From Hetaerina americana (Eukaryota; Arthropoda; Insecta; Odonata; Calopterygidae), in the NCBI GenBank assembly GCA_022747635.1, contig JAKTNV010000066.1, positions 2,256,501-2,320,500 on the forward strand: a DNA stretch of 64,000 nucleotides, read 5' to 3'. The notes under the pieces are model-generated. The model made no database searches. It was not told the DNA's origin and worked only from the letters and a program-made list of their open reading frames with translations. Shown here one piece after another: positions 42,850 to 55,040 of the stretch. How positions within the stretch are numbered: the stretch's first letter is position 1; each line of letters begins with the position of its first letter. A program made the translations under genes and the position numbers.

Positions 42850-43735
42850 ATCGAAGATATCTAGATCCTTTTGCTCGAGAAACTATTCCCAGCATGTCTG
42901 AAACTTACTTCAATTATTTAATCCATCAGTCTACAATTTGGAAAGTCTACAAAATGGATTCTGTTGGCGATGGCCTCTTCGTTCGAAGTGAACCAGTCTC
43001 CGCCAGCCATTTTATCAATTTTCGAAAAAATAACACGATGCGCTAAGTCCAATGACTACATTTGAGAGATTAATAATTCCAATTTCATTTGCACTATGCT
43101 CGCCATCGAAACCGCGTAGGCCTGCCCCCGTGCATTGTACTGTTGGAAGCGATTTTTTTATTTTCCAAATTCTTGAGTTTTTTTACTTCGCTCAACTCTT
43201 GCAATAACGGCGCTTAATACCATCAATTTTTCGTTTGTAGATTTTGCAAATTAGCGATGCGAAACATTTCCTCCGTACTTCAAAAAACCGTGACCACCGT
43301 GACCTTGGGGGGACGATTTCACCGTCTTCGGGTTCATCGGAGCTGAACCATCTTTAAAATCCTAATGTTTTTTATCATTTGTTTGCCGTGTACCCTTTTT
43401 GTTGTATCCATTTTTCGTCGGACGCAGGATTTCGTCGAACAGGATTTTGCAACGAATAAGCGTCAGACCAGACTCTGAATCCAGCCGCACACATGCGTTT
43501 ATTCTTCACTGAGAAAAATCGCGCCATTAATCCTTGCCGAGGTATTTTCACACTCCATATTTCAAACAAAACCAAAAAACTTATGCCTAATGATATGCTA
43601 GTGACCTCAGCTATTTTAAAAATGTGGATAAGTCTGTCAAACTGAACCATATCGTAGATTTCGTCGATCATTTGGTTGGAAGTTATGTACATCCGCCCGC
43701 GCTTTAATACATTTACCCATTGTTAGTCAGCCGAA
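42850..43735 (-). mobile_element. Mariner-like transposase relic, most of its length
   Basis: The minus strand, with frame breaks, reads MIDEIYDMVQFDRLI, RFFSVKNKRMC, DEKWIQQ (in place of DETWIHH), NARGQAYAVSMASIVQMK (in place of NAPSHTSxxxMxxI) and MSLDLAHRVIFF (in place of SPDLAPxDYFLF). The order and spacing are those of a mariner transposase of about 340 residues. The catalytic D has become N or E-like sequence in places, so it is long dead. No terminal repeats were identified. Confidence 0.7.
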
Positions 43736-45190
43736 AACACAGCAGCATTCGTACCAAGGACTTTAATGCAAATTTCATCCCATTTTGTGATAGGTCTTTT
43801 AAAAAAATTGTTTTATCAACGCACGTCAAATTAGTTTTTCCTTTTTCAAAATAAATAATAGTTTGTTGCTTTAATTTGAGTATGAAAATGAAATCATGTG
43901 CTGCGTATGTAGCTGAATTGTCCGTTGTAGTAAGAGAAGAGGCTTACCTGAGAGCCAATCTTTTTTCTTCATGATTTGTGAATCTTTAAAGACCTTGAAC
44001 CAACCACTTTACGCCCAGGTATGAAGTTGCTTTACCAGTTGTCCTCCCTCCCCCTGCATTCGTCCATTTCATGTTGGCATGTGACACATCCCGTTATCTC
44101 TTGACCAAAGAATGTGGGAATTTAGAGTTGCATTGAGAACTTAGTTGTATTAACCAGTTCGTGGGCTGATTGTGTTTCCTTAATGACTTATTCGTTACAG
44201 TATTGGCCTGACACGTCGGATGTCCCCGGTTCAAGCCCCGGTCAAAAAATGTTTTCCTAATCGAACTCCGGGGCTTTCCACCTTAACACCAAACATTTCT
44301 ACCCCAAAGCCATGCTTCGAAGGCTCATTCGTTTGTTCACACTTTTCCATTATTACCATATCTCTGGTCCGTGGAGTTTTTTATGATCCATGCGAAATTC
44401 TAACGACCTGCTTTCCTTGTTCGCATCTTATGGTGTTCTTTGTGCGTAGAATTCACCTCTTCTTGATGGGCGACTTCTTAGCTTGGGCTATTCTTCGCGT
44501 GATTTAAGGCGAGCCTCTTCCATTTCGAGGTCTACTGGGCTTCCAATCTTTGAATTGATATGTCCCTCTCTTCATTTTCCTTCCATTGTTCCACTTCAAA
44601 TTTGGTGGAACTCCTTTAACAAAAGTTTTATTTCTATTTTAAAATTAGACGAACTTTACAAAAATAATTGAGAAACATAAAATTCATATTATGGAATGAC
44701 GATAATTGATTATGAATGACCTTATTCTCAGTTTCATTTTTGAGGTAGCCTTAATACTACCGCGAAAGGACAATCCAGAAACAAGGCTAAAATTATCGGA
44801 AGCCATTGCAGGCAACCCTTCATGAAATACAATGGTCATATTTGTATATTGCGCTCATATAACGTTATATTGTCTTCCCTTTTTTTTGAGTGAATGATAT
44901 AATTATTGCTGCCATTTCAAGGCTAAAAGTAAAAAAAAAATTAACTGCCCTGAATACGTTCTTGTAAACGGGCATTTGCTCATCCAATTGTTTTCGTTTT
45001 CAATGGTGTCAGTGACCGATTAAAAAATTTTTTAAAAATTCAGTCCTTGCAATACTTCGTAAATAAGTGCGTCAAAGTTGATTATGTAGAAAATTATATC
45101 CATTTTTTGCTGGAACTGGTAATGCATAAGAGCCAAATAGGACAACAGCACGTTAAGCATAGAAAACCATTATCGCAAAAATAAACAGAA
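43736..45190. other. Intergenic DNA with one tRNA-like piece
   Basis: At 44195-44250, ttggcctgacacgtcggatg and ccccggttcaagccccggtc resemble the 3' half of a tRNA (B box ggttcaagccc). Otherwise no gene, intact element or repeat array recognised. Confidence 0.4.
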
Positions 45191-45429
45191 TGAAAACTGT
45201 TGACAAATAAAGTAAGAAATGAATTCACATCGATATTTCGGTGGTCAAAATCACTTTCATCAGAGTTTAGGGCAATTGCTATACATATCGAAGTCGAATT
45301 AACACGGACGTTTTGAATAAAAAACTTGGGAAGTAGCAAACAATATAAGAACACTTTAAAAGAACACTAGAACCTTATTTCTTAATAATTTCGACGGAAT
45401 TTATCACCATACACCTCAGAAGAACAGTA

Positions 45430-47620
45430 GTACTGAGACATTTACTATTTACTACCGGCTCCAGTTTTTGCCCTCCAATTTTAATGTATAGCCAAGCATT
45501 TTTCTTTCTGCAAAATCGCATAACCTTTGTTTTATCAATATTGATTCTCATCCCATATCGGTCGCACAGAATTTCCAATTCACTCAGCAATGCTTACAAC
45601 CACTTAGCTATCTGGCAAACTAAAGATTGGTTATCAGCGAATACAAATGATTTTACGAATTCCCCGCCCATTTTCATTCCTACCTCCAATTCTTCCCATG
45701 CCTCTTTCATCATTTCCTCTGCATACAGGTTGAACAGCAACGGTGATAATGGGCAACCCTGCCTTACACCTCCTCCTAACACTGCCCAACAGGACTCCCC
45801 GTTTCCCACCCGCACCTGAGTAGTCTGAGACATGTACGGGTTCCGGATTATCCTACTTTCCCTCCAATATATTCCTATTTTCTTCGATGTACTCATTAGT
45901 TTTTAGCAATTCAGTCTATCAAACGCCTTTTCGAAATCTACGAAACAGGCAAATACCTCCTGGTTGTATTCCATATTCCTCTCGATTAATAATCTCATTG
46001 CTGCAATGGCATCACGCGTACCTCTACCCTTCCTAAACCCAAACTGATCATCCCCTAAGTAATCATTTGTCCTACTCTCTATCGTTTTGCTTAAGATCCT
46101 TAGAAAAACTTTATCTGTGGGTGATATCAATCTTATTGTCCAGTAGTCCTCACATGATGTATCCCTTGCATTTTTCGGAATAGGAACTAACACTGATCTA
46201 ACAAATTCTTCCGCCAAGATTCCTTCCTAATTGTAACTTCGAATCATTCATAAACACGCTTCCTTCCACATTTTCCTAAACATTTCAGTAGTTCCGCAGG
46301 AATGTTATCCACCACCAATAAGGCCTTGGCCTTATTTAGTTTCATCTCTCTTAATGCCCTTTCTATCTCATCGTTGAGTGCACCTGGACCTAAGCTATCG
46401 TCCTCTACGTCATGTTCCTTTCCTATATGTAACTTTGTTGGTCTAAGTTTTTCGCTATATAGTAGTTCTTCTATATATTCTTTCCATTACTCTTGGTACT
46501 TTCTTCTGTCAACTATTATCTTACCCGCGTAATATCTATATGTTGGCATAGAATAGCCTTTCTTAATTCCCGATGAAGAGTTAACTTTGCTGTACAGCCC
46601 ACCAAATTCACCCTTCCTTTGCAAACCTTCCAAATCCTCACACAGCGTCTTCCACCATACTTCTTTTGCTATACATGTTGCCCGTCTCAATTTATCATTT
46701 ACCTGCTAGCATGTCTTGTTGCTTAACTCTGTTGGCTTTTCGAAACGGTCGCTACATTTCAAAACAACTATATTATGGTCAGAGTCCGCATCTGCTTACG
46801 GGAAGCGGTAAGAATGGATCACATTTTCCTAAAATTATGCGTAACCTGAATATAAAAAAAGCGATACCTTCGGAGTTAGCTGGTGTTTCCCATGTCGACT
46901 TGTGATTTTTATAATGTTTAAACCAAGTGTTGGTGATGACTAACTTCTTTCTCCTGCAAAACTCAAATGCTTCCTCTCCGCGGTCATTCCTCGTCCCCAA
47001 ACGAAGTCCCTCACCTCATCACCATCTCTCCTTTTGCCTAACGTCGCATTCCAATCCCCCATAACTATTAAATGCTCCCCTGCAGGAAATATGCTATTAT
47101 TTTCTCTACTGATCATATATCTTACTGACCATTTCTTCTCTATGGTTGATCAGTGGCATGTATACCCGAACTAAGATCAAGTTCGTTGGTTCTGCTTTTA
47201 TTTATACCAGTAATATTCTATCCATTGTCTATTCTGCAATGATTACGCTTTTTACTACCTATTTATTTAATATTATGGCAACTCCTCGTTGGCTCTTGTC
47301 TTTTTCGCCGTTATTATTCTATAATTATCACTCCAGTAATCCCCTCTATCCTCCAATCTCACCTCGCAAAGACCTAAAATATCTATATTTCCCCTTTCCA
47401 TCTCTCGCTTAACATTCTCCAATTTCCCTGTTCTCATCATTGTCCTAACATTCCACGTTCCTATTAAAACTAATTTGGTCTTCTTCTCTAGCATGTTCTG
47501 TCCGGCTGCTGCCAGTTTGCCCTTGCAAAGGATTCGTGGAATGATGGCCGCGGAAGCCTTCCGGGCCCGACACACGACCCATTGACCCGAGCCCTGTAGT
47601 TTGCAGGACTCGTATTCGTT
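45430..47620 (-). mobile_element. RTE-type LINE, 3'-truncated with internal deletion
   Basis: On the minus strand, from 47620: GTWNVRTMMRTGKLENVKRE, DILGLCEVRLEDRGDYWSDN, TRNDRGEEAFEFCRRKKLVI (endonuclease), a gap in the linker near 46740, KEVWWKTLCEDLEGLQRKGE, RT (KVFLRILSKTIESRTNDYLG; FACFVDFEKAFDRLN; GVRQGCPLSPLLFNLYAEEM) and FADNQSLV (FADN for FADD). It ends in the YGMRINIDKTKVMRF region at 45430. Several frameshifts are present. Confidence 0.88.
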
Positions 47621-47744
47621 ACATTTTGATCTTTAGAATAATAATTTAGGAAGTTTCTCGTTGCCTTCCTAAATAGTGTTTCTAACGTGACTCATCTTTG
47701 AGTGATGGCTACCGCTCAGAGGGGTGACCATTGAGTGATGGGCA

Positions 47745-48485
47745 CCCCTATGGGGGTATCAAGCGTACCTCTCCCCTTCCTAAACCCAAACTGATAATCC
47801 CCTAAAGAGTCATTTGCCCTACTCTCTATCCTTTTGTTTATGATCCGGTGAACAACTTTAGCTACGTGGGGTATCAAACTTATTGTCCTGTAGTCCTCAC
47901 ATGATGTAGCCTTTACCTTTTTCGGAGTAGGAACTAAAACCGATCTCACAAAGTCTTCCGACCAGATTCCTTCCTCATAAATACTACGAATCAGCCCTTA
48001 GAGCCTCTTAATCCCACATCTGCCTAAACATTTCAATAGGTCCACGGGAATGTTATCCACCCGAACGGCCTTATTTAGTTTCATCTCCCTTAAGCCCCTT
48101 TCTATCTCATCGTCGAGTATGCCTGGACCTAAGCTGTCTTCCTCTACGTCATATTCTATTTCAATGTCTAACTTTGTTGGTCGAAGTTCTTTACCATACA
48201 GTTCTTCTATATACTCCTTACATCTCTCTTCGATCTTTCCTGCATCAACTATTACCTTGCCCGCCTTATCTCTAACTGTTAGCATAGATCTTCCTTTCTT
48301 GCTTCCCGATAACGATTTAACTTTGCTGTACAGCGCATTGATTTCACCCTTCCTCTGTAGATTTTCCATATCCTCGCACTGCGTCTTCCACCATGCCTCA
48401 TTTGCTTTAATTGTTGCCCGCCTCAATTTATTGTTCAATTCTTTGTACTTCATTTTGCCTAATACAGTATTTACGTTTTTTTACC
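47745..48485 (-). mobile_element. RTE-type LINE fragment (linker and RT fingers)
   Basis: The minus strand has a 151-codon frame (KANEAWWKTQCEDMENLQRK .. EEDSLGPGILDDEIERGLRE) and then VLVPTPKKVKATSCEDYRTI .. QFGFRKGRGT. It stops at both sides without LINE ends. Confidence 0.85.
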
Positions 48486-48570
48486 CACCTAAGTGGAAAT
48501 AGGCTTTACACAATAGGAATGGACAGAGGGTTAGCAATAATACAACATCATAAAGGAAAGGAACACTGCG
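48486..48570. mobile_element. SINE body fragment between two LINE pieces
   Basis: The sequence aatacaacatcataaagg and aaaggaacactgcgttcat matches the SINE body region at 29990-30060 in part. Confidence 0.4.
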
Positions 48571-49455
48571 TTCATGAAATGATTGAAGATGCATGGGAGA
48601 AACTAGAGGTAGGAATGATAGTGGGCGGGAATTTTGTAAAATCAGCTAGGTTTGCTGATGACCAAGCTTTTGTTAGTCAGGCAGCAAAGGGGTTGCAAGC
48701 ATTGCTGAGGGAATTGGAAATTCAGTGTGACAGGTATGGGATGAGAATCAATATTAATAAAACAAAGGTTATGCGATTCTCTAGAAAATAAAACGCTGAG
48801 CTAAACACTAAAATAGGAGGGAAAATACTAGAGCAGGTAGAACAGTTTACGAATCTCGGTTGTGTTTTGGACCAAAACGGTCAGAGTAGTTGGGATGTAA
48901 GGAGAAGAATTGCGCCAAGCAAAGAGGCTTTTTCAAAGACGAGGGAGTTGATGACGGGAACGTTGAGTAAGGAAAATATGACAAGACTCGTAAAAACTAT
49001 GGAATATAGCATAGTTATGTGCGGAGCGGATAGGTAGTCATTGAAGCAGGAGGATGGACGTAAATTGGAGGCTTTTGAAATGTGGGTTTGGAGAAGAATG
49101 GAAAAGGTGAAATGGACAGGGAAGAAAACAAATGAGGAAGTATTTTGCATGGTGGGCGAAGAAATGGGTATGTTGGGAGATATCCCATGGGGACAGGGAA
49201 AATTGATTAAAGGGCGTTTTGTTCTGCAGTGAGATGTGGACGACCGTTGAAGAAGGGAGAATGTTAGGCAAACGAGCAAAGGATAGGAGCAGGATAAGGA
49301 TGTTGGGCGGGTTGAAGGGAGGAAGGAAGTACTCAGAGATGAAGAGGGACCTGATGCAGGAAATGTTGCTGGATTGTGTTTTTTTTGGAGTAACAAAATA
49401 TTTATTTGTTTGTTTCATCCATCCAAAAACCTACCTTAACCGGTAGGTTACCTAA

Positions 49456-49456
<1 letters not shown>
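48571..49456 (+). mobile_element. RTE-type LINE, 3' part
   Basis: The plus strand reads GGNFVKSARFADDQAFVSQA (FADD intact), CDRYGMRININKTKVMRFSR, the C-terminal [20 protein letters not shown] block and the 3' UTR (gagtaacaaaatatttattt, aaaacctaccttaaccgg), ending in a (TA)n tract. It shows that the family's natural 3' end is followed by TA repeats. Confidence 0.87.
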
Positions 49457-49535
<79 letters not shown>

Positions 49536-49540
49536 TTTAT
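49457..49540. repeat. (TA)n microsatellite
   Basis: TA tract at the 3' end of the LINE at 48571-49456. Confidence 0.95.
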
Positions 49541-49979
49541 ATATATTTAGATGATGTTGTCGAATAAACACGGTAGTGTTGAATAATAAACTTGGACAAT
49601 TACAAACAATATAAGAATACATAAAAAGTTCTCTCACACGTCATTTCTTGATCTTTTCGACGGAATTTAGCTCCGTCTTCTACATCTACATCTACTTAAT
49701 ACCCCGCAAGCCGCCGCAAGGGCGTGTGGCGGGGGGTGCTAGGACACCACCCGTAATTTAGAAAAGAAAAAGAAAAAAAAAACCGCATGCAATAACCACA
49801 AAATCATATATATATAAAAAAAAAACATGGCATACATTCATGCATGAACACTTACACCCCACACACATGCAAACACAATAAAACTAACAACTAACATACA
49901 CATGCACCTGAAAGTATACCTAAAAGCTTTGCAGTGTTTAACTTTGCTCCGACTTGTAAATTCAACGTTTTTAATATTT

Positions 49980-51584
49980 CTAAAGTGACTTCGGTTTCTT
50001 GCTATTATGATTTCTGATTGTTCGGGGAAAGAATGAGTATTTGTACCTATCTGTCTTGGAATCTATCTCCCTTAGTTTATCTTTGTGGTCTGATCTACCT
50101 AAGTAGTGTGGGGCCATTATAATTCCTTCAGTGTCATAGTTAAACTCGTTTGTTCTGAACCTTTCTAAAAGTCTAAGCCTCGCTTGTTCTCTCCGTACTT
50201 CAAGTGGTTCCCAGCCTAATTCCCCTAAGAGACCGTTCACACTTGTGTTTTTATCATAACAATTTTTAACGAATCTTGCGGATTTTCTCTGGACTTTATC
50301 TAATTCTTTTTGCCAAATTTTCTCCCACGGATCCCAAATACTTGCGGCATATTCCAAATGAGGTGTAACTAGAGCGAAATAACACCTCTCTTTAACTTTT
50401 TCATTACATTTCCCCACCACCCGTTTTATGAAGCCAAGTTTCTTTAAAGCTGATCCGCATATTGTGCTGATATGTGCTCCCCATGAAAGGCGTGGTGTTA
50501 GAACAACCCCCAAATATTTAACTTGATTTGCCGTAGTCAATACTAAACCCTCTATTTTGTAGTTTATATCCTGTTCCTCGCTTCCTTTATTCCAAAATTT
50601 CAAAACTGCACATTTATCTATATTAAGTGTTAATCCCCATTTATTGCACCATTCCGAGATATTGTCTAAGTCTCTAGAGAGTAGTTCGCGATCTAGTTGG
50701 CTCCTTATTTCCCTGTATATCACCGTGTCGTCAGCAAATAACCTTAGATTGCTACTAACGTGTGTGCTTAAGTCATTTATGTATATTAAGAACAGAAGAG
50801 GCCCTATTACACTTCCCTGGGGGACGCCCGAAGTTACATCTCTCTCCGTTGAGCACAACCCATCTATGACTACTATTTGTTTGCGGTTTGACAAGAAGTC
50901 TCTAATCCAATTAATTATTTTCTCATTGATCCCATAGTATTTAAGTTTATGTAACAATTTATTGTGTGGGACTTTGTCGAAGGCTTTTTTGAAATCCAGG
51001 AATACTGCATCGACTTGTGTGTTGTTTTCTCCCGATCTAAGTATATCGTGAATGAAGAGACCAAGTTGTGTTTCGCAAGATCTGCTTTTCCTAAATCCGT
51101 GCTGGTTGTGGACTAGTATTTCCCTACTATCAAGAAATCTCATAATGTTAGTGACAATAATGTGTTCCAATATTTTACAAGAGATCGATGTTAAAGAAAT
51201 GGGTCGGTAATTGGTTGGTTTATCCCTATCGCCGCCTTTATAGATGGGAGTTATATGGGCTAGCTTCCAGTCGCGAGGCACTGAGCCTTCTTCTATCGAT
51301 TTTAGAAAAACAATATGTAAAAATGGGGCAATTTCGTCAGCTAATTCCTTTAATATTCTAGCAGGTATTTCTTCCGGACCAGGTGCCTTGTGTGCTTTGA
51401 TACTACGGAGCAGATGTACTATTCCCTGCTTAGTCAGTGTAAGATCGCTCATGTGTTCCCCGGGTGGGTTTGGAGGATCGTTTGGTGCGTTTGTGTTTTT
51501 GTTGTAGACGCTCTGGAAAAAATGGTTTAACATATTTGCCTTTTTCACGCTATCTGTAATGATTTCCCCATTTTCCATCCTCAA
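49980..51584 (-). CDS. Reverse transcriptase ORF of a CR1/L2-type LINE
   Basis: This 534-codon frame encodes the RT and C-terminal domain, which copy the LINE RNA into DNA at a nicked target. Visible motifs are HKAPGPEEIPARILKELADE, NYRPISLTSISCKILEHII, VDAVFLDFKKAFDKVPHNKL, GVPQGSVIGPLLFLIYIND, LFADDTVIYREI (catalytic Asp pair), LNIDKCAVLKF, YLGVVLTPRLSWGAHI and a C-terminal region ending FFPRTIRNHN. No internal stop is present. The endonuclease/linker part (51581-52150, 189 codons) is in another frame. The two overlap by a few bases, and the join near 51590 needs a one-base shift, so the full ORF2 is broken there. The C-terminus looks natural. Confidence 0.9.
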   Translation of the reverse strand: MRMENGEIITDSVKKANMLNHFFQSVYNKNTNAPNDPPNPPGEHMSDLTLTKQGIVHLLRSIKAHKAPGPEEIPARILKELADEIAPFLHIVFLKSIEEGSVPRDWKLAHITPIYKGGDRDKPTNYRPISLTSISCKILEHIIVTNIMRFLDSREILVHNQHGFRKSRSCETQLGLFIHDILRSGENNTQVDAVFLDFKKAFDKVPHNKLLHKLKYYGINEKIINWIRDFLSNRKQIVVIDGLCSTERDVTSGVPQGSVIGPLLFLIYINDLSTHVSSNLRLFADDTVIYREIRSQLDRELLSRDLDNISEWCNKWGLTLNIDKCAVLKFWNKGSEEQDINYKIEGLVLTTANQVKYLGVVLTPRLSWGAHISTICGSALKKLGFIKRVVGKCNEKVKERCYFALVTPHLEYAASIWDPWEKIWQKELDKVQRKSARFVKNCYDKNTSVNGLLGELGWEPLEVRREQARLRLLERFRTNEFNYDTEGIIMAPHYLGRSDHKDKLREIDSKTDRYKYSFFPRTIRNHNSKKPKSL

Positions 51585-52250
51585 AGAGTGAACAGTGGGA
51601 CGTTACCCTGTATTTCCCTAACATAGGACCAGAATGACTTTGGATTTTCCTCAAGATATTCGCTTAGCATTTTAGATTTAAAAGAGTGTAGTGCTGTGCG
51701 CATAATACTTTTCGTCTTACTACGACATTCTTTTAGTTGCTGTTTGGTTGTATTCATATAAATTATATCGTCACTTTTTAAACTCTTTTTAAAATTTGAC
51801 TGTAGCTTTCTTTGCCTTCTTAATGCCGATCTGACTTCCCCGTTGTACCATCTAGGTTCCTTACTGTCGCATTTGAGTTTGGACGGGATGTACGTCTTTA
51901 TTCCTTCGCGTAAAATATTTAAGAAATAATTCCAAGTGTTCTCTGTATTTGTTGTCAGTGTTTTTGTGATGTATTCTGGTATTTTTATGTTTAAATATTC
52001 TCTTAGTCCGTTAAAATTTGCCTTGTTGTATAGGTATATTTTACGCTTTTCTTTGTTTATTTTGATGAACTTAGTTTTTAACTCTACAAGAATAGCCTTA
52101 TGGTCACTGATTCCGTCTATTATTTCAATGTTAGTAATGATTTCGGGCATAGAAGTCGCAAAGATGTCTAGTATGCTTTGGCCCCGTGTTGGTGATTTAA
52201 CAATTTGTTCTAAGGAGTGTTTTGTGAATATATGAAGGAGTTCTTGGCAT
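51581..52250 (-). pseudogene. Endonuclease C-terminus and linker of the same LINE ORF
   Basis: The minus strand reads SPTRGQSILDIFATSMPEII, IDGISDHKAILVELKTKF (with the SDH motif of the AP-like endonuclease) and a basic linker ending YVREIQGNVP. It then leaves the RT frame by a one-base indel and stops. The N-terminal two thirds of the endonuclease are missing. Confidence 0.85.
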
Positions 52251-52479
52251 GTCTCGTCGGAAGAAATGAAAGTAATGGAATCTCTTCATCGGAAGAAATG
52301 AAAGTAATGACTGCTGAATTAGGAATGGTGAGGGTGCGAGAGAAAGGGAAGGGGGCCAGGGGAAGGGGAGAACGAGAGGCGGAAGAGCGATGAGAGGAAT
52401 GGTTGGGGAAGAGAAAAGAGGAGGGAAGGGAGCGGAGATAAGAGAGGAGTGAGATGGAGTGGGTGGAATATTCACAAAA

Positions 52480-52860
52480 TCGGAAAAGGAAACAATCTCC
52501 TCACCACAACTATTGCAGCATCCGAGACCCAGGTTTCAACTTAAAAAGTCGTGATCAAGACCCTGGAAGTCGAAACAAAGGCCAAGCACACCGAAACTCA
52601 TGCGGAAGAACAAAGTATTCGCTTCTCTTATATGAGTAGCTTCCACAAAGTGATAATTCAGACCATTGTCATCAGTGAACGACATTGAGGCTCGGATACT
52701 GTCAGGCCATACAGAGCCAAATGAATGCCATTTCAATAGTTTTTAATTCTAAAGGCTTATCGGCTGTGGGAAGGGACGCTAGGACTGAAGCATTCTAGCA
52801 CTGGTTGAATGGGGTTTTATGATGGGAAGCATGTTTAGGCATGAGGATAGGAGGGATTTG
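52480..52860. repeat. Unclassified interspersed repeat, reverse copy
   Basis: Reverse complement of 20541-20935 with moderate divergence. A short duplication (tcggaagaaatgaaagtaat) at 52258 and 52290 lies just upstream of it. Confidence 0.75.
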
Positions 52861-52879
52861 TATAAGGCAATGGATGGAA

Positions 52880-53360
52880 TGGATGTGTATAAGGAATGGA
52901 TGTGACCCGAATGACCTCATTCGTGTTCTGTTCATCTGTTTTTAAGTTTCCCTTTCAGTCCCTCGTCCCTCTCTGCGGGGGGAAATTCCTGCTACCTGCA
53001 ACGCTGGGTCGCATTCCCTGCCTTTTAGAGTCTCCTCGGGGGGTAGAGTGTTTTGTGGTGTATTTTCATGTGGTAGTGATGTTTCAATTTCTTGCTTGTT
53101 GTGTCCTGGCTTCCGTGTTGTAGGATGTCTTTCGTGCTGCATCATGGGGTGCAGTTTTTTAGTTGTTTTGCGGTATATGTGTTTGCATGAGTATTGGATG
53201 AAGGGATTTTTGCATGAGTGTGTGCGCTGCTGTGGGTGTAATTTTTCGTGTTGTTTTTTTGCATGTGGTATTTTTCCTTTTTACGGTTGGTGACCTAACA
53301 CCCCCCGCCACACGCCCTTGCGGCGGCTTGCGGGGTATTATGTAGATGTAGATGTAGATG
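52880..53360 (+). mobile_element. CR1/L2-type LINE 3' UTR and tail
   Basis: T/G-rich untranslated sequence ends in the hairpin block caccccccgccacacgccc ... ggcttgcggggtatt at 53299-53340 and (TGTAGA)n at 53341-53360. It has the same end as the LINE at 49685. Confidence 0.7.
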
Positions 53361-53877
53361 TGCAGTCCACATTCACTCAAGTTTCCCCAGTCCTTTCTTT
53401 TTTGCACGTTCATCCGGGATCAATACAATAGTTTCGTGCACAAATATCACAATTCCACCCATTCCCTCATCAACATTATTTCTCTCACTTCCCCACATCT
53501 CCTCTCGAATGTAAACCAAATCCTTAAATCGGCTCTCCGCTCCCTTGAGTTCCGACGCAGAAAAGCCTTAAATAAATTGTTCAATCTGTGCCCTTATTAC
53601 TTCCGCCAAGGCCTTGCATTACCTCTCCAACTTGTCAAACCTAGCCCTCCTCCCCCACCCCTTTACCTACAGAAACCGGATTTAGCGACTATTTTCCACC
53701 TCCCCAACCAACACCCCGAATTCCACCGAGCCGTTTCAACCAACAAAACCCTTCTCAAACCGCACCTTCCCCGCCGGTCGACCAAACAATAGATACTGCC
53801 GAACATGTGCTGAACCTCTCTAGCACCACGCTGAACGAGCACCAAACCTCACTTCTGGCAATAGGCCTCTCATTCTC
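53361..53877 (+). mobile_element. Penelope-like element, N-terminal fragment
   Basis: A 144-codon frame rich in K/R/L is followed, after a stop, by VLNLSSTTLNEHQTSLLAIG and LSFSPLP. The NLSSxxLxxxxxxLLxxGLxFxP block is characteristic of Penelope-like N-termini. No RT part follows; a reversed SINE does. Confidence 0.65.
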
Positions 53878-54035
53878 CCCTTTGCCGGTTATGGTTTCCC
53901 AGAAGATCTGGGATCCGAAAAATCACATAGCTTGGGTAGAGCTGTAGATACACAGTGCCTTGCCCGGGAATCGAACCCGTGCCCCTCCGGTCAGTAGTCC
54001 AACGCTCTACCCCCTGGACTAACGTGACCGACTGT
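53878..54035 (-). mobile_element. tRNA-derived SINE, third family, reverse copy
   Basis: Reverse complement of the family at 20356: gcccgggaatcgaacccgtg is the B box, aacgctctaccccctggac the A-box side, and atggtttcccagaagatct the body. Confidence 0.75.
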
Positions 54036-54410
54036 GTATAAAAATATATGTGTATATGTATGTGTATATAAATATATAATTTTGCATGCATACAAATATC
54101 ATTATATATAAAATATACATATGTGTTGGTGTATACCTTAACCACACATATAGTAGCACAGAGAAGCCTGTCCGAAAGAAAATATTTATTTTGCTTATAT
54201 TGAATAAACGCTGTAAGCAGGGATGTCAATTTTCGACAACCTCTACATTTAGCTCCCTGGAAAAAATCAAGCTACAAGTTTTATTCCGTAAGGTGTGTAA
54301 TGGAATGGAATTATCCTCAATTGGCTTGTTATTATTGGTTGATTACCATACTCTCTAGAAAATTTGGAATGATTCGTCAGGATCCGTTTAGAAACTAATT
54401 TGAGTCAATC
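54036..54410. other. Intergenic DNA upstream of gene D
   Basis: AT-rich with TATATG-type repeats to about 54120. No gene seen. Confidence 0.4.
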
Positions 54411-54677
54411 GGTCAATAATTAACAACCCCTTTATAACAGTTACCTCTTTTTCCCCTCTTCTCAACGGAGATAAGCGAGGATAAACGTGAATTCTTTCCC
54501 AAAAATGCCGGACTATCGTAGACTTCTCCTACAATGGAACTGAATCGCCTCGGCTATCACCTTCTTTTATGAATGCAATTAGTGCTGCAGGCAGCGAAGC
54601 GACGGTGGATATAAAAGCTGGGACCTCGAGTGGCCGTGTCAGAAGCTGATCGGTTCTTCGAGTTGAGCAGTCATTTG
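54411..54677 (+). promoter_or_regulatory. Promoter and non-coding exon 1 of gene D
   Basis: TATAAAA is at 54610-54616, and the initiator tcag has its A at 54641, 31 bases on. Exon 1 is 54641-54677 with donor g|gtgagt. The GATA-like gataag is at 54470, 140 bases before TATA. Within intron 1 the phrase gagtggtgagtcc at 54734 repeats the donor region and could be an alternative donor. Confidence 0.78.
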
Positions 54678-55040
54678 GTGAGTCCTACCAAGCATTCGGA
54701 AGGAAACTTCTAGCCTTGTTCATCTATAGACTTGAGTGGTGAGTCCAATATTTCTATAAGGTATTATCTTCTTATAGAGTCTCAGACGTTCTGTCTCTCT
54801 ATTAGATATACTGTTCCTCTATCACATAGAATATACAAACGAGTTAGTTTTCGCAATTAAAAGCCAAACCATGTATTTAAATAATTTAGTCAGACGCCAT
54901 CCGGAAATATAAGGGTTAGATATTGACTTATTTTTCATTTTTTTAATGGCCTATGATTTATACCCAAACCACCTGTAGAACAGGGCCAAGTATGCCACTT
55001 AAAGTGAAATCACGTTTTTATTCTTTCCAGATTTCACACA

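Larger units (their letters stand above)
49685..52250 (-). mobile_element. CR1/L2-type LINE, 5'-truncated, best-preserved copy
   Basis: On the minus strand: the end of an endonuclease domain (SPTRGQSILDIFATS, IDGISDHKAILVELKTK), a linker, the RT frame, then a 3' UTR ending in a GC-rich hairpin block and TGTAGA repeats at 49685-49745. The element begins inside the endonuclease near 52250, the usual 5' truncation. Confidence 0.9.

Noticed and set aside
53048..53293. Cys-rich 81-codon frame as a possible toxin-like peptide
   Set aside because: It lies in the T/G-rich 3' UTR of a LINE, has no signal peptide, and its Cys pattern is not conserved in the other tails.
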